Both the position numbers and the translations under genes were made by a program. Below the pieces are notes generated by a model. The model did no database searches. It worked only from the letters and a program-made list of their open reading frames with translations, and was not told the DNA's origin. Below, one piece after another: positions 9,492 through 18,122 of a DNA stretch of 64,000 nt (its first letter is position 1; the number at the start of each line of letters is the position of its first letter). The DNA lies in contig CACAXN010000001.1 of the NCBI GenBank assembly GCA_902536455.1, positions 50,323 through 114,322 of the forward strand, given 5' to 3'. Source of the DNA: an uncultured Prochlorococcus sp. (GTDB taxonomy: Bacteria; Cyanobacteriota; Cyanobacteriia; PCC-6307; Cyanobiaceae).

Positions 9492-10046
9492 ATGAAAAAT
9501 CAAAAAAAACTAATTATCCTTACTGGACCAAGCGGGGTGGGTAAAGGAACTGTTGTTAAAGAAATATTAGGTAAAGAAAAAAATTTTTGGCTTTCAATAT
9601 CTGCAACTACTAGAGAACCTAGAAAAGGAGAGAAAGACGGGGAAAATTACTACTTTTTAAATCAAGAAAAATTTAAAGAAATGATTGGAAAAAATCAGTT
9701 CCTTGAATGGGCTCAATTCGCTGGAAACTACTATGGAACGCCTCTGTATTCTGTTAATGAGAAAATAAAAAAGGGATTTATTGTACTACTTGAAATTGAA
9801 GTAGAGGGTGCAAGGCAAATAAAAAATAAGTTTCCTAATTCACTGTCAATATTTTTACTTCCTCCGGATAAAGAAGAGTTAGAGAGAAGAATAAGAAATA
9901 GAGGTACAGAAAAAGAAGAGGCAATTAAAAAAAGACTCTCAAGGGCTAATTATGAGATTTCAGTGTCAAATCAATTTGATTTTGCATTAACAAATCACAA
10001 TGTTGAGGAAACAGCAAAAAAAATAATCAAGTTGATAAAAACTTGA
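9492..10046 (+). CDS. gmk: Guanylate kinase
   Basis: Phosphorylates GMP to GDP with ATP; cytoplasmic nucleotide metabolism. The 184-residue length is normal. The P-loop GPSGVGKGT is at residues 12-20, the GMP-binding segment STTREPRKGE-type region (here ATTREPRKGEKDG) near residue 38, and the LID region ERRIRNRGTE near residue 137. ATG at 9492. Its stop codon lies inside a strong hairpin that also terminates the convergent psaF-psaJ transcript. Confidence 0.97.
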   Translation: MKNQKKLIILTGPSGVGKGTVVKEILGKEKNFWLSISATTREPRKGEKDGENYYFLNQEKFKEMIGKNQFLEWAQFAGNYYGTPLYSVNEKIKKGFIVLLEIEVEGARQIKNKFPNSLSIFLLPPDKEELERRIRNRGTEKEEAIKKRLSRANYEISVSNQFDFALTNHNVEETAKKIIKLIKT

Positions 10047-10052
10047 TTATTT
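10021..10052. terminator. Bidirectional Rho-independent terminator between gmk and psaJ
   Basis: A perfect 13-bp inverted repeat: AAATAATCAAGTT (10021-10033) pairs with AACTTGATTATTT (10040-10052) across a 6-base loop. A T-rich run follows on the plus strand (10051-10060) and an A-rich run precedes it (a T-run on the minus strand). It therefore suits both gmk and the convergent psaF-psaJ genes. It overlaps the gmk stop codon. Confidence 0.8.
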
Positions 10053-10061
10053 TTTCTTTTG

Positions 10062-10196
10062 TCAACTCATTGGATGGAATAATAAATCAGGGAAAAACCT
10101 ATTAAATTCGATAATTATTCCAGCTGTCAGACTTAACCAAATTGCTGCTACCACTGGGGCAGATCTGACAAATTTTGTGTTTAGAATTTTGAACAT
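10062..10196 (-). CDS. psaJ: Photosystem I reaction centre subunit IX (PsaJ)
   Basis: A 44-residue single-helix subunit of photosystem I that helps stabilise PsaF. The translation starts [15 protein letters not shown], contains a hydrophobic helix ([15 protein letters not shown]) and ends with [11 protein letters not shown], matching the PsaJ pattern. ATG at 10196, TGA at 10062. It follows psaF by 28 bases on the same strand, the usual psaF-psaJ order. Confidence 0.95.
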   Translation of the reverse strand: MFKILNTKFVRSAPVVAAIWLSLTAGIIIEFNRFFPDLLFHPMS

Positions 10197-10224
10197 TTGA
10201 TTTATGAAAGTTTTTTAAAGATGT

Positions 10225-10779
10225 TTAGCGAGGACCATTCAGTGTAATATTTTTGTCTTTCTCTCTTAAATCTCCATTTCTACCTTGTTTATTAGCAATA
10301 AGAGGCCATTGCGCTCCTTTTACAAGACATTTTCTGGCTAAGTTTAAGTCAATAATGATCTCTAGATCTGCTGGATTCTTAGTCTTTTTTGATTCAATCA
10401 GATACTCTCTACCTGACCAACCTATAATTCCAGCAATGTAAATGAACAATACTCCGGGAATAAGTAAATCTCCTTCATGACCTCTATTTAAGAGGGCTCC
10501 CCATGGCTCAAGGGGAGGTCCAATTATTAAATGTGGAAGTCCATCATCTCCGCATGATGCTTTTCCGTATCTTTCAAATCTTGCTATGTCTTTTTGAGTA
10601 GTTGCAGAATTTGCTCTCTCAATGAATTTAGGATTTTCGGAGCATTTTGTGAGGGCTGAAGCAGTAAATTCTGTGCTAGCTCTATCTGCATTTAAGGCAG
10701 GCCCATTTGCTGCTAGAGCAATTGGAGTAATTCCTAGGAACAGAAAAACTGAGGTTATGATTGAAAAAAAGAATTTCAT
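10225..10779 (-). CDS. psaF: Photosystem I reaction centre subunit III (PsaF)
   Basis: A photosystem I subunit with a lumenal domain and one main membrane helix, near the plastocyanin/cytochrome c6 docking site. With the ATG at 10779 it has 184 residues: a signal peptide ending at ALA (mature start ANGPALN), two cysteines in the lumenal part (KCSENPKF and ASCGDDGLP), and a hydrophobic helix (IPGVLFIYIAGIIGW). A TTG three codons upstream (10788) is possible but weaker. It forms an operon with psaJ. Confidence 0.97.
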   Translation of the reverse strand: MKFFFSIITSVFLFLGITPIALAANGPALNADRASTEFTASALTKCSENPKFIERANSATTQKDIARFERYGKASCGDDGLPHLIIGPPLEPWGALLNRGHEGDLLIPGVLFIYIAGIIGWSGREYLIESKKTKNPADLEIIIDLNLARKCLVKGAQWPLIANKQGRNGDLREKDKNITLNGPR

Positions 10780-10853
10780 AAGTTGCAATCTTTAATTCCT
10801 TATAGTGTGTTAAGTAAGAAATTAATATTAAAATAGAACAAGTTGAATCAAAA

Positions 10854-11924
10854 ATGTATAAAGTTTTAGCTATTGAAACAAGTTGTGATGAGACATCTGT
10901 CTCAATAGTTTCTAATATTGGTAATACTTTCAAAATACATTCAAATATAGTTGCCTCTCAAATTGAAGATCATTCAAAATGGGGAGGAGTTGTTCCTGAA
11001 CTTGCAGCTAGAAAACATTTGGAGCTATTACCTTTTGTTTTAGAAAAGGCTTTAGAAGAATCAAAAATCAAAATTGAGGAAGTCGACTATATCGCATCAA
11101 CTGTAGCTCCTGGATTAGTTGGTTGTTTACGAGTCGGCTCTATAACTGCAAGATCACTTTGTATGTTACATTCCAAACCATTTTTGGGAATTCATCATTT
11201 GGAGGGGCATTTATCTTCAATTCTATTTTCAGAAAACTATCCAAAGAAATCTTTTCTTACATTACTTGTAAGCGGTGGGCACACGGAATTAATAAAGGTT
11301 GATAATAGAAGGGGAATGCAGAGACTTGGGAAAAGTTTTGATGATGCTGCTGGAGAAGCATTTGATAAAGTTGGAAGACTATTAGGTCTTAGTTATCCAG
11401 GAGGACCAGCAATTGAAAAGGTTGCTAAAAACGGAGACCCAATGAAATTTAATTTACCAAAATGTAGAATTTCTGATAAAAAAGGTGGATTTCTTAAATA
11501 TGATTTCTCTTTTAGTGGTCTAAAAACTGCCGTGTTAAGATTGGTTGAGAGAATAAATTTGGATGGGAAGACTGTTCCAATCCCTGATATTGCTGCAAGT
11601 TTTGAGAGAGTAGTGGCAGAAGTCTTGGTAGAGAGAACAATAAAATGCGCAGAAGATCATAGCTTGGATAATGTTGTTGTAGTTGGAGGAGTGGCTGCCA
11701 ACAAAACATTAAGAAAAATGATGATTAGTGAAGCTAGTAAAAAATCTATTAAAGTTCACTTAGCTCCCCTTAATCTTTGTACAGATAATGCGGCAATGAT
11801 TGGAGCGGCGGCGTTGTTCAGGATCAAATTTAAGGATCATTTAAGTTCCCTTAAATTAGGTGTCGCAGGAAGACTATCAATTGAACAGGCAAGTACCCTT
11901 TATGAAGAAAACCCTCCTTTCTAA
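10854..11924 (+). CDS. tsaD: tRNA N6-adenosine threonylcarbamoyltransferase
   Basis: Transfers the threonylcarbamoyl group to A37 of ANN-decoding tRNAs (t6A). The 356-residue protein has the ASKHA/Kae1 features: IETSCDETSVSIV at the N-terminus, the metal-binding HHLEGH motif near residues 112-117, SGGHTEL near 136, and GGVAANKTLR near 279. ATG at 10854. It is divergent from psaF (74-base gap), and an hli gene starts 5 bases after its stop, so the two are probably co-transcribed. Confidence 0.97.
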   Translation: MYKVLAIETSCDETSVSIVSNIGNTFKIHSNIVASQIEDHSKWGGVVPELAARKHLELLPFVLEKALEESKIKIEEVDYIASTVAPGLVGCLRVGSITARSLCMLHSKPFLGIHHLEGHLSSILFSENYPKKSFLTLLVSGGHTELIKVDNRRGMQRLGKSFDDAAGEAFDKVGRLLGLSYPGGPAIEKVAKNGDPMKFNLPKCRISDKKGGFLKYDFSFSGLKTAVLRLVERINLDGKTVPIPDIAASFERVVAEVLVERTIKCAEDHSLDNVVVVGGVAANKTLRKMMISEASKKSIKVHLAPLNLCTDNAAMIGAAALFRIKFKDHLSSLKLGVAGRLSIEQASTLYEENPPF

Positions 11925-11929
11925 CTTCA

Positions 11930-12106
11930 ATGAATAAACAACCTAAAATCGAGATTAAAGAGACAAAAAACTTCGTTGATAAAAAGGAACTGAATTTGTG
12001 GAAAAGAGGTTTTACCCCTCAGGCTGAAATATGGAATGGAAGAATGGCAACTGTTGGTATAGGAATTATTTTTATAATTATTGCTTTAATTAGCCAGTTT
12101 TCTTAA
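11930..12106 (+). CDS. hli: High-light-inducible protein (Hli / small CAB-like)
   Basis: A 58-residue single-helix protein of the chlorophyll a/b-binding superfamily. The signature AEIWNGRMATVG, with its chlorophyll-ligand Glu, Asn and Arg, is followed by a hydrophobic helix (IGIIFIIIALISQF). A charged N-terminal segment of about 30 residues precedes it. These proteins protect photosystems under high light or other stress. ATG at 11930, only 5 bases after tsaD, so it probably depends on readthrough from that gene. Confidence 0.94.
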   Translation: MNKQPKIEIKETKNFVDKKELNLWKRGFTPQAEIWNGRMATVGIGIIFIIIALISQFS

Positions 12107-12269
12107 TAGAAATAAGATTCGTTTTCTTAAAAGTAGTTTTGAAAGATTTAATAAAAATTAATCTTGTTCAGCTGGTCTATTAAATTAAAAAGTATTGTAT
12201 TTATTGGACTTTAGATAATATTATTGATTTAATCAAAATAATAAATATTTCTATTATTTATAATTCTTT

Positions 12270-13475
12270 ATGACGCCTGAAAGGCTTGGATTACTTTGGG
12301 GAATAACTGTATTTGCAGGTGCTTTTGCTCGATTATTTTCTTCTTTTACAGGATTCCCAAGTGTTGTTATTTTATTGCTTTCTGGATTATTCATAGGAAG
12401 ATCAGGTTTAGGACTGGTTGAGCCTTTAGATCTCGGGCAAGGACTTGAAACTATTGTGGGCCTTTTAGTCTGTTTGGTTCTATTTGAAGGGGGACTAAAT
12501 TTAAAACTGCCAGAAGGGAATATTAGAAATACTGTTTTGAAAATTTCGTTGGTAAGACTTTTTATTTCATTGTCAGCTGGAATTTTTATTGCTCATTGGT
12601 TGGCAGGCCTCTCATGGCAAGTTGCGGGAATATATAGTGCCATCGTTTTAGCAACTGGTCCAACAGTTGTCTCTCCATTAGTAGAACAAATAAAATTAGC
12701 TTCCCCTCTTTCGGAAGTTTTAAAAGCTGAGGGGTTGTTGCTTGAACCAATTGGTGCAGTACTGGCATTACTGCTTTTAGAATTGACTTTAGGTGACCTA
12801 CGAGGAATTAACGATGTATTTATAGCATTAATGCAAAGATTAGGAGGGGGAGTCTTAATCGGATTAAGTGTAGGATGGTTACTATCAGAAATTTTAAAAA
12901 AAATAAAAAATGAAGCCTCATTTGGTATAGAGCTTCAAGTTACCCTTGGTTTTATTTTCCTTTTGTATGGAATGTGCGAATATTTTCTACCAGAATCAGG
13001 CTTACCTGCTTCTGTCTCGGCAGGTTTTATTGTAGGGAAAAGAGAAGTTATAGATAAGGAGAGATTGGATAATCTAATAGGTGAATTAGCTCAATTAGCA
13101 ATAACTGTTCTTTTCCCTCTTTTGGCCGCAGACGTTTCTTGGGGTGAATTAAGTCCGCTTGGCTGGGGTGGGGTTGTTTGCGTTTTTATGTTGATGGTAA
13201 TTGTTCGCCCTATCTCTATCTTGATAGCAACAATGGGAAGAGAATTGAACTTAAAAGAGAAAGTATTTTTAGCATGGTTAGCCCCAAGAGGTATTGTTAC
13301 TGCAGCAGTAGCTTCTCTTTTTTCTATCAGATTAGAGCAGGCTGGTATCCTTGGGGCTGGCCGTCTCCAAGGTTTAGTTTTTCTAACTATATTGATGACA
13401 GTGGGAATCCAAGGTCTTTCAGCCAGACCTTTGGTGAATAGGCTGGAATTAGGCCAAAAAAATAATTTAGATTGA
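12270..13475 (+). CDS. NhaP-type cation:proton antiporter
   Basis: A 401-residue CPA1-type Na+(K+)/H+ exchanger with about 12 hydrophobic helices and no cytoplasmic C-terminal domain. Helix segments such as LVLFEGGLNL and ATGPTVVSPLV match the family, and EGLLLEPIGAV corresponds to the ion-binding helix, with Glu where many relatives have Asp. ATG at 12270. It converges with gltX with a 9-base overlap. Ion specificity cannot be read from sequence. Confidence 0.88.
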   Translation: MTPERLGLLWGITVFAGAFARLFSSFTGFPSVVILLLSGLFIGRSGLGLVEPLDLGQGLETIVGLLVCLVLFEGGLNLKLPEGNIRNTVLKISLVRLFISLSAGIFIAHWLAGLSWQVAGIYSAIVLATGPTVVSPLVEQIKLASPLSEVLKAEGLLLEPIGAVLALLLLELTLGDLRGINDVFIALMQRLGGGVLIGLSVGWLLSEILKKIKNEASFGIELQVTLGFIFLLYGMCEYFLPESGLPASVSAGFIVGKREVIDKERLDNLIGELAQLAITVLFPLLAADVSWGELSPLGWGGVVCVFMLMVIVRPISILIATMGRELNLKEKVFLAWLAPRGIVTAAVASLFSIRLEQAGILGAGRLQGLVFLTILMTVGIQGLSARPLVNRLELGQKNNLD

Positions 13476-14906
13476 TTTAAGACATCTCTCAATTCGAGAT
13501 ATATCAGTTTTACTTTCTGAGAAAAGCTCCCAACTTTGAATTAAATCTGGCCCACTTAGAGATCCAAAAAAGGCTACTCTTAATGATTTCATTAATATCC
13601 CTTTTTTAATATTATGCATTTTTGAGATTTCGTTAATTATTTTTTTTGCTTTCTCTTGATCTAGTTTTATGGGATATTGCTCAATTAAATAATTTAAGAT
13701 TAGTTTGAGAGATGCCTTACTATCCTTGTTTCCTAGAAAATCTTGACCTTCTTTTTGAATTGTAGGTATTAAGAAAAATGGTTTTGATTCATCAATGGCA
13801 TCTTTTAAAATAGTAATAGAGTCTCTAAGCAAAGTTGCTAATTTATCAGCCCATTCTTGAGATGGCGGCACCCAACCATTGTCATCCCAATATTTCTTCA
13901 TGAATTCACTTAAATTTCTTGATTCCATATTTTTTATATATTGAGAATTAATCCAGTTGAGTTTGTCCCAACTGAATTTAGCTCCAGCTTTATTTATGTG
14001 TGATAAGTCAAAAATTTCGGATATCTCATCCAATGAAAGTATTTCTCTGTGGGCAGATTTTGGAGACCAACCTAAAAAGGCCATATAGTTCGATAAGGCC
14101 TCAGGTAAATATCCCATATCTCTGAATTCGTCGATTGAAGTAACGCAATCTCTCTTAGATAATTTTTTCCCTTCACTATTTAGTATTAAGGGTGTATGTG
14201 AAAAAGTTGGCAAGTTAAAATTTAATGCTTTATAAATCAATATTTGTTTTGCAGTGTTCGAGATATGGTCTTCACCCCTTACAACATGAGTAATATTCAT
14301 GAAATTATCATCAACTACAACTGCTAGGTTATACAAAGGATCTCCAATCTCATATCCCTTTGACCTTCTTGACAAAACTAAATCACCACCCAAGTCCTTA
14401 CCTTTCCATTTGATTTCGCCTCTTATCTGATCTATCCATTTAATTTCAATCTTTTCATCAATCTTAAATCTTATTACTGAAGTCCTCCCTTCAGATATAA
14501 ATGTTTCTATTTCTTCTTTCGAAAGATTTCTGTATCTATTGTCATGCTTTGGAGGTAATCCTTTCTTTTTTTGCATTTCTCTTAATTCAGAAATTTCATC
14601 TTCTGTTGTAAAGCATCTATATGCAGCTCCACATTCCAATAGCTTTTTGATGTAACTTTTGTGAATCGAAATTCGCTCACTTTGCAGCACAGGTTCCTCA
14701 TCCCATTTAAGTCCAAGCCATTTCAAACCCTCTAATATATTTTTTGTATATTCAGATTTTGATCGAAGAAAATCTGTATCTTCTATTCTGATCAAAAATT
14801 TTCCGCCTATTTTTTGTGCATACAACCAGTTGAATAATGCTGTTCGCGCTGTCCCAATATGAAATAAACCCGTTGGACTCGGAGCTAGTCTTAAACGTTT
14901 TTCCAA
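13467..14906 (-). CDS. gltX: Glutamyl-tRNA synthetase
   Basis: Charges tRNA-Glu; in cyanobacteria the product also feeds tetrapyrrole synthesis through glutamyl-tRNA reductase. The 479-residue protein has the class I HIGH-type motif FHIGTARTALFNW (residues 16-28) and the KLSKRD (KMSKS-type) loop near residue 249. The start codon is TTG at 14906, giving MEKRLRLAPSPTG, which aligns with other GltX N-termini. It lies just downstream of tRNA-Asp on the same strand. Confidence 0.96.
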   Translation of the reverse strand: MEKRLRLAPSPTGLFHIGTARTALFNWLYAQKIGGKFLIRIEDTDFLRSKSEYTKNILEGLKWLGLKWDEEPVLQSERISIHKSYIKKLLECGAAYRCFTTEDEISELREMQKKKGLPPKHDNRYRNLSKEEIETFISEGRTSVIRFKIDEKIEIKWIDQIRGEIKWKGKDLGGDLVLSRRSKGYEIGDPLYNLAVVVDDNFMNITHVVRGEDHISNTAKQILIYKALNFNLPTFSHTPLILNSEGKKLSKRDCVTSIDEFRDMGYLPEALSNYMAFLGWSPKSAHREILSLDEISEIFDLSHINKAGAKFSWDKLNWINSQYIKNMESRNLSEFMKKYWDDNGWVPPSQEWADKLATLLRDSITILKDAIDESKPFFLIPTIQKEGQDFLGNKDSKASLKLILNYLIEQYPIKLDQEKAKKIINEISKMHNIKKGILMKSLRVAFFGSLSGPDLIQSWELFSESKTDISRIERCLKSI

Positions 14907-14923
14907 ATTTCTTTTAGAAAAAA

Positions 14924-14997
14924 CGGGACCGACGGGATTCGAACCCGCAACTTCCGCCGTGACAGGGCGGTGCTCTAACCAGTTGAACTACGGTCCC
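14924..14997 (-). tRNA. tRNA-Asp (GTC)
   Basis: A 74-base cloverleaf on the minus strand. The acceptor arms GGGACCG and CGGTCCC pair fully, with discriminator G. The anticodon loop CTGTCAC has GTC in the middle. The T-loop reads GGGTTCGAATCCC. No CCA is encoded. It lies between gltX and the hyper-conserved protein gene. Confidence 0.97.
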
Positions 14998-15144
14998 AGA
15001 GTTTGTTCTAAATTTATTTAGAACTTCATTCTTAAAATTATCAGATCATAATACTTAATTTATGGTGTTGTAATAAAAAAAATTTATTAATTTGAGGATT
15101 TACAAAAATAATTAGTTTACAGCTGCCTTAGTATAAACCACTAT

Positions 15145-15339
15145 TTATTTTTGAGGTCTAAAACCAGCAGGTTCTATCAACCTAACTTGGTTACCTCTAG
15201 CGGTAAATTCTCTGCCTTGGTCACTTTGTACAACAACTCTCCCACCAGACTTAACTCTGATGACTCTTGCACGAACCCATCCTAAAGCTGCTGATTCGAG
15301 GACTTTAACTACGTCCCCAGGTTGAAGATCTAACTCCAT
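15145..15339 (-). CDS. Hyper-conserved small protein of Prochlorococcus/marine Synechococcus (PSHCP)
   Basis: A 64-residue basic protein beginning MELDLQPGDVVKVLES. It matches the small protein known to be nearly invariant across Prochlorococcus and marine Synechococcus and absent elsewhere. From memory of the literature, it has a Tudor/SH3-like beta-barrel fold, binds RNA, and was found with ribosomal and photosystem-related proteins. What I see directly is a beta-rich, Val/Arg-rich sequence with a KOW/SH3-like pattern (QPGDVVKV). ATG at 15339. It sits between tRNA-Trp and tRNA-Asp on the same strand. Confidence 0.82.
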   Translation of the reverse strand: MELDLQPGDVVKVLESAALGWVRARVIRVKSGGRVVVQSDQGREFTARGNQVRLIEPAGFRPQK

Positions 15340-15374
15340 CTTATGAAAAAATGATTTACATAATGTTGATCAAA

Positions 15375-15447
15375 CGCGTCGTGGAGGACTTGAACCCCCG
15401 ACATCAGGTTTTGGAGACCTGCGTTCTACCAACTGAACTAACGACGC
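15375..15447 (-). tRNA. tRNA-Trp (CCA)
   Basis: A 73-base cloverleaf on the minus strand. The acceptor arms GCGTCGT and ACGACGC pair fully, with discriminator G as expected for Trp. The anticodon loop CTCCAAA contains CCA. The T-arm reads GGGGGTTCAAGTCCTCC. No 3' CCA is encoded. It is 53 bases after rplS and 35 bases before the hyper-conserved protein gene. Confidence 0.97.
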
Positions 15448-15500
15448 ATTTAAATGATTATAAGCGTCTTTGTGACCAATAAGTTAATTAATTTACAACT

Positions 15501-15971
15501 TTATCGATCAAAGCGTTGTTTTACGCGAGTAGCTTTTCCTACTCTATCTCTCAGATAGAATAACTTAGCTCTTCTTACTTTACCTCTACGTTCAACTTTT
15601 AGAGAGGCAACTTGTGGACTATGTAGCATAAATACTCTTTCAACACCTATACCCTGAAAAATTCTTCTAACTGTAATAGTCTGGTTAACACCTCCATGCC
15701 TTTTTGCTATGACAACACCTTCATAAGGTTGGACTCTTTCTTTATTACCCTCTGTAATTTTTACTCCAACTTTAACAGTGTCCCCAACATATATTTCAGG
15801 TAATTCTTTTTTTAATTGATCATCCTCAAACTCCTTAATAAGATTGGATGCGCTTAAGGTTTGCGTAGTCTCAGAAACCGTGTTTTTTTCTTTTTGTTCA
15901 ACTGCTACATCAATTAATGCCTCAGCTTTAATACCGGTTTCTAATCCCTTCTCTTGTTTCTCTTTGGCCAT
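15501..15971 (-). CDS. rplS: 50S ribosomal protein L19
   Basis: An L19 protein of the large subunit at the subunit interface. The 156-residue protein is longer than the usual ~115-120 because of an acidic/Ser-rich N-terminal extension of about 40 residues. The L19 core starts at about residue 43 ([26 protein letters not shown]) and includes [13 protein letters not shown] and [16 protein letters not shown] at 15971. tRNA-Trp follows closely. Confidence 0.97.
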   Translation of the reverse strand: MAKEKQEKGLETGIKAEALIDVAVEQKEKNTVSETTQTLSASNLIKEFEDDQLKKELPEIYVGDTVKVGVKITEGNKERVQPYEGVVIAKRHGGVNQTITVRRIFQGIGVERVFMLHSPQVASLKVERRGKVRRAKLFYLRDRVGKATRVKQRFDR

Positions 15972-16003
15972 TTTGGTCTTTATTGTCCTACAAGTTCTAT
16001 ATC

Positions 16004-16312
16004 TTAACCTTTTGACTCACCTTTAGTAACCTTTTTGGTAAATGAAATTGTTTTTGAAAACATTTGGAATCCTGTTACAAGCATCCATAAAACTCCAAGG
16101 GAATTCAATATTACGTATATAAGTTCTCCATTATCTCCAAGCCATTCGCCCTCATGGAGGGACATTAACCAATGAACTTGTTCTCTAGAGTACCCTAGTA
16201 AATCTTTTGAAACTCTATAAAGAAGACCAGTAATTGAAGATATAAATAATGGAAGAAAAACCCAGGGCGCCAAAGCCTTATGAAATTGCCTAGAATTAAA
16301 TAAAGTTTTCAT
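16004..16312 (-). CDS. PepSY-type membrane protein
   Basis: With the ATG at 16312 the protein has 102 residues: an N-terminal amphipathic part ([12 protein letters not shown]), a hydrophobic helix ([17 protein letters not shown]), a short loop with [11 protein letters not shown], and a second hydrophobic helix ([19 protein letters not shown]). This resembles the PepSY-associated TM family. An in-frame upstream ATG at 16396 would add 28 residues with no family similarity. It diverges from map. Function is unknown. Confidence 0.7.
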   Translation of the reverse strand: MKTLFNSRQFHKALAPWVFLPLFISSITGLLYRVSKDLLGYSREQVHWLMSLHEGEWLGDNGELIYVILNSLGVLWMLVTGFQMFSKTISFTKKVTKGESKG

Positions 16313-16407
16313 TTTTGTTTCTTTTCCATTGTTATTGATAGATTTAAGATAGCCAAGACCATAAAGGCTATTTTGAAGATATTTACCTATTACCATTATT
16401 TATTCCA

Positions 16408-17247
16408 ATGAGACATTTTGCAGATCTTTTGTTAAATAAAAATAATTCCAAGGCTAATGATCAAGTTCCTTTTATTCAGAGGAGAAGAGGAATCGAAATA
16501 AAATCTTCACGGGAAATAAATTTGATGAAAAAATCTAGCAGGATTGTAGCAACTGTTTTGAGGGAAATAAATGACTTAATTAAACCTGGAATGAGTACAA
16601 AAGATTTAGATGATTTTGCAGAAAAGAGGATAAAAAGTTTTGGAGCTGTACCAAGTTTCAAGGGCTACCATGGATTCCCTTCTAGTATTTGTTCTAGTAT
16701 TAATAATGAGGTTGTCCACGGGATTCCAAATAAAAATAAAATTATTAAAAATGGTGACTTGGTTAAAATTGATACAGGGGCATATTTAGATGGTTTCCAT
16801 GGAGATAGTTGTATATCAATTTGTGTAGGAGAAGTTAGTCCAAAAGCTCAAAAACTTAGTGATATAGCTTATAAAGCATTGTATGCAGGGCTTTCGAAAA
16901 TCAAGGCAGGGAATACACTTCTTGATGTGGCTGGGGAAATCGAAGACATTGTTGTAAAAAATGGCTTTAGTGTTGTAGAAGACTATACAGGTCATGGAGT
17001 TGGAAGAAATCTTCATGAAGAACCATCAGTATTTAATTTTCGGACCAAAGAATTGCCCAACGTCGTCCTTCGTGAAGGAATGACATTAGCGGTGGAACCT
17101 ATCGTTAATGAAGGTACTAAATTTTGCAAAACACTCAATGATAGATGGACCGTAATAACAAAAGATGGAAAACTATCGGCCCAATGGGAGCATACAATAG
17201 TTGTTTTAAAAGATGGTATTGAAATATTGACAGATCGAGATTTCTAG
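16408..17247 (+). CDS. map: Methionine aminopeptidase, type I
   Basis: Removes the initiator methionine from new proteins; cytoplasmic metalloenzyme. The 279-residue protein has the pita-bread fold residues: His in GYHGFP, Asp pair in KIDTGAYLDGFHGD, His in YTGHGVGRNLHEEP and Glu in AVEPIVNEG and QWEHT. The first ~25 residues extend beyond the minimal catalytic core. ATG at 16408; the SDR gene converges on it with a 3-base gap. Confidence 0.96.
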   Translation: MRHFADLLLNKNNSKANDQVPFIQRRRGIEIKSSREINLMKKSSRIVATVLREINDLIKPGMSTKDLDDFAEKRIKSFGAVPSFKGYHGFPSSICSSINNEVVHGIPNKNKIIKNGDLVKIDTGAYLDGFHGDSCISICVGEVSPKAQKLSDIAYKALYAGLSKIKAGNTLLDVAGEIEDIVVKNGFSVVEDYTGHGVGRNLHEEPSVFNFRTKELPNVVLREGMTLAVEPIVNEGTKFCKTLNDRWTVITKDGKLSAQWEHTIVVLKDGIEILTDRDF

Positions 17248-17250
17248 ACA

Positions 17251-17970
17251 CTAAGATTTGTACTTATAAATAATTTGGCAATACAAAAAATTGAAAAATT
17301 CTTTCAATGGGAAAAGTATATAGGATAAGGGGTTTGGGCTAATTATTACTAAATAATTTTTTGAATTAGCTAAATCATAAATTTTTTTAGAAACAAACTT
17401 GGGACTCATTATTCCGAGAGGATTTAGTTCTGATTTAAAAGGCCCTAAGATGATTTTTTTTATTATTAATTTTTTCTTTGTATTTTTGTCCAGAAGATTT
17501 TTTTTGAAAGAAACTAATTGACCAATAAGGGATTTACTAATCTCATATGATGGATTTAGGGCTGGTAATATTTCTGCTTCAGATGTATTTATCCAAATCT
17601 CTTTTTTTATTTGTGAGTCATTGCTTAGAGCAATATCTTCAAATAAATTTAAAAATTTAAATTTGCTTAATGCATTTATCTCTATTGAGTTTTCATAATT
17701 GGAATTTTCTCTACTCAAGTCATAGATGCCATGGTTCAAAATTAAAATATCTATCTTTTCTAATTGTTTTTTTAATGACGACTCCTTCCCACATTCCCAT
17801 TTAATCCATACATTAGGTGATTGAAGGTTTATTTCAGAATTAGGTTTACTATGAGTAAATCCAATCACTTTATATCCTTTCTTACGAAACAACTTTGTTA
17901 GCTCTTTTCCTAGTGCGCCAGATGCTCCAGTAATTCCAATAGTTTTTTCATTTTTTATTGAATCTTTCAT
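17251..17970 (-). CDS. Short-chain dehydrogenase/reductase family protein
   Basis: A 239-residue Rossmann-fold protein with the cofactor motif TGASGALG at residues 14-21 and LILNHGIYD (the NNAG-like segment) near residue 76. The catalytic YxxxK is present as YEISK. It lacks an obvious substrate signature; some cyanobacterial relatives are fused to sterol desaturase domains, so a lipid substrate is possible. A C-terminal hydrophobic tail is visible. ATG at 17970. Confidence 0.78.
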   Translation of the reverse strand: MKDSIKNEKTIGITGASGALGKELTKLFRKKGYKVIGFTHSKPNSEINLQSPNVWIKWECGKESSLKKQLEKIDILILNHGIYDLSRENSNYENSIEINALSKFKFLNLFEDIALSNDSQIKKEIWINTSEAEILPALNPSYEISKSLIGQLVSFKKNLLDKNTKKKLIIKKIILGPFKSELNPLGIMSPKFVSKKIYDLANSKNYLVIISPNPLSYILFPLKEFFNFLYCQIIYKYKS

Positions 17971-18122
17971 ATTGTTTGATTTTGATGAAACGCTAAAGGA
18001 GAAAAAATAAATTTACTTAAAAAAAATCTTTAATATTCTTATTTGATTAAAACTCATAAATAAATATTTGTTTAGTTCTAAAAAAATATTATCTTAAACC
18101 TATTGATAAAAATTTACTAATT

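Noticed and set aside
12107..12269. Possible second hli or photosystem peptide gene after hli
   Set aside because: The gap has no open frame of useful length and no family motif; only AT-rich promoter-like sequence.
13091..13492. Open minus-strand frame of 133 codons opposite the antiporter and overlapping gltX
   Set aside because: It mirrors the hydrophobic antiporter sequence in another frame; no family features, and gltX already ends there.
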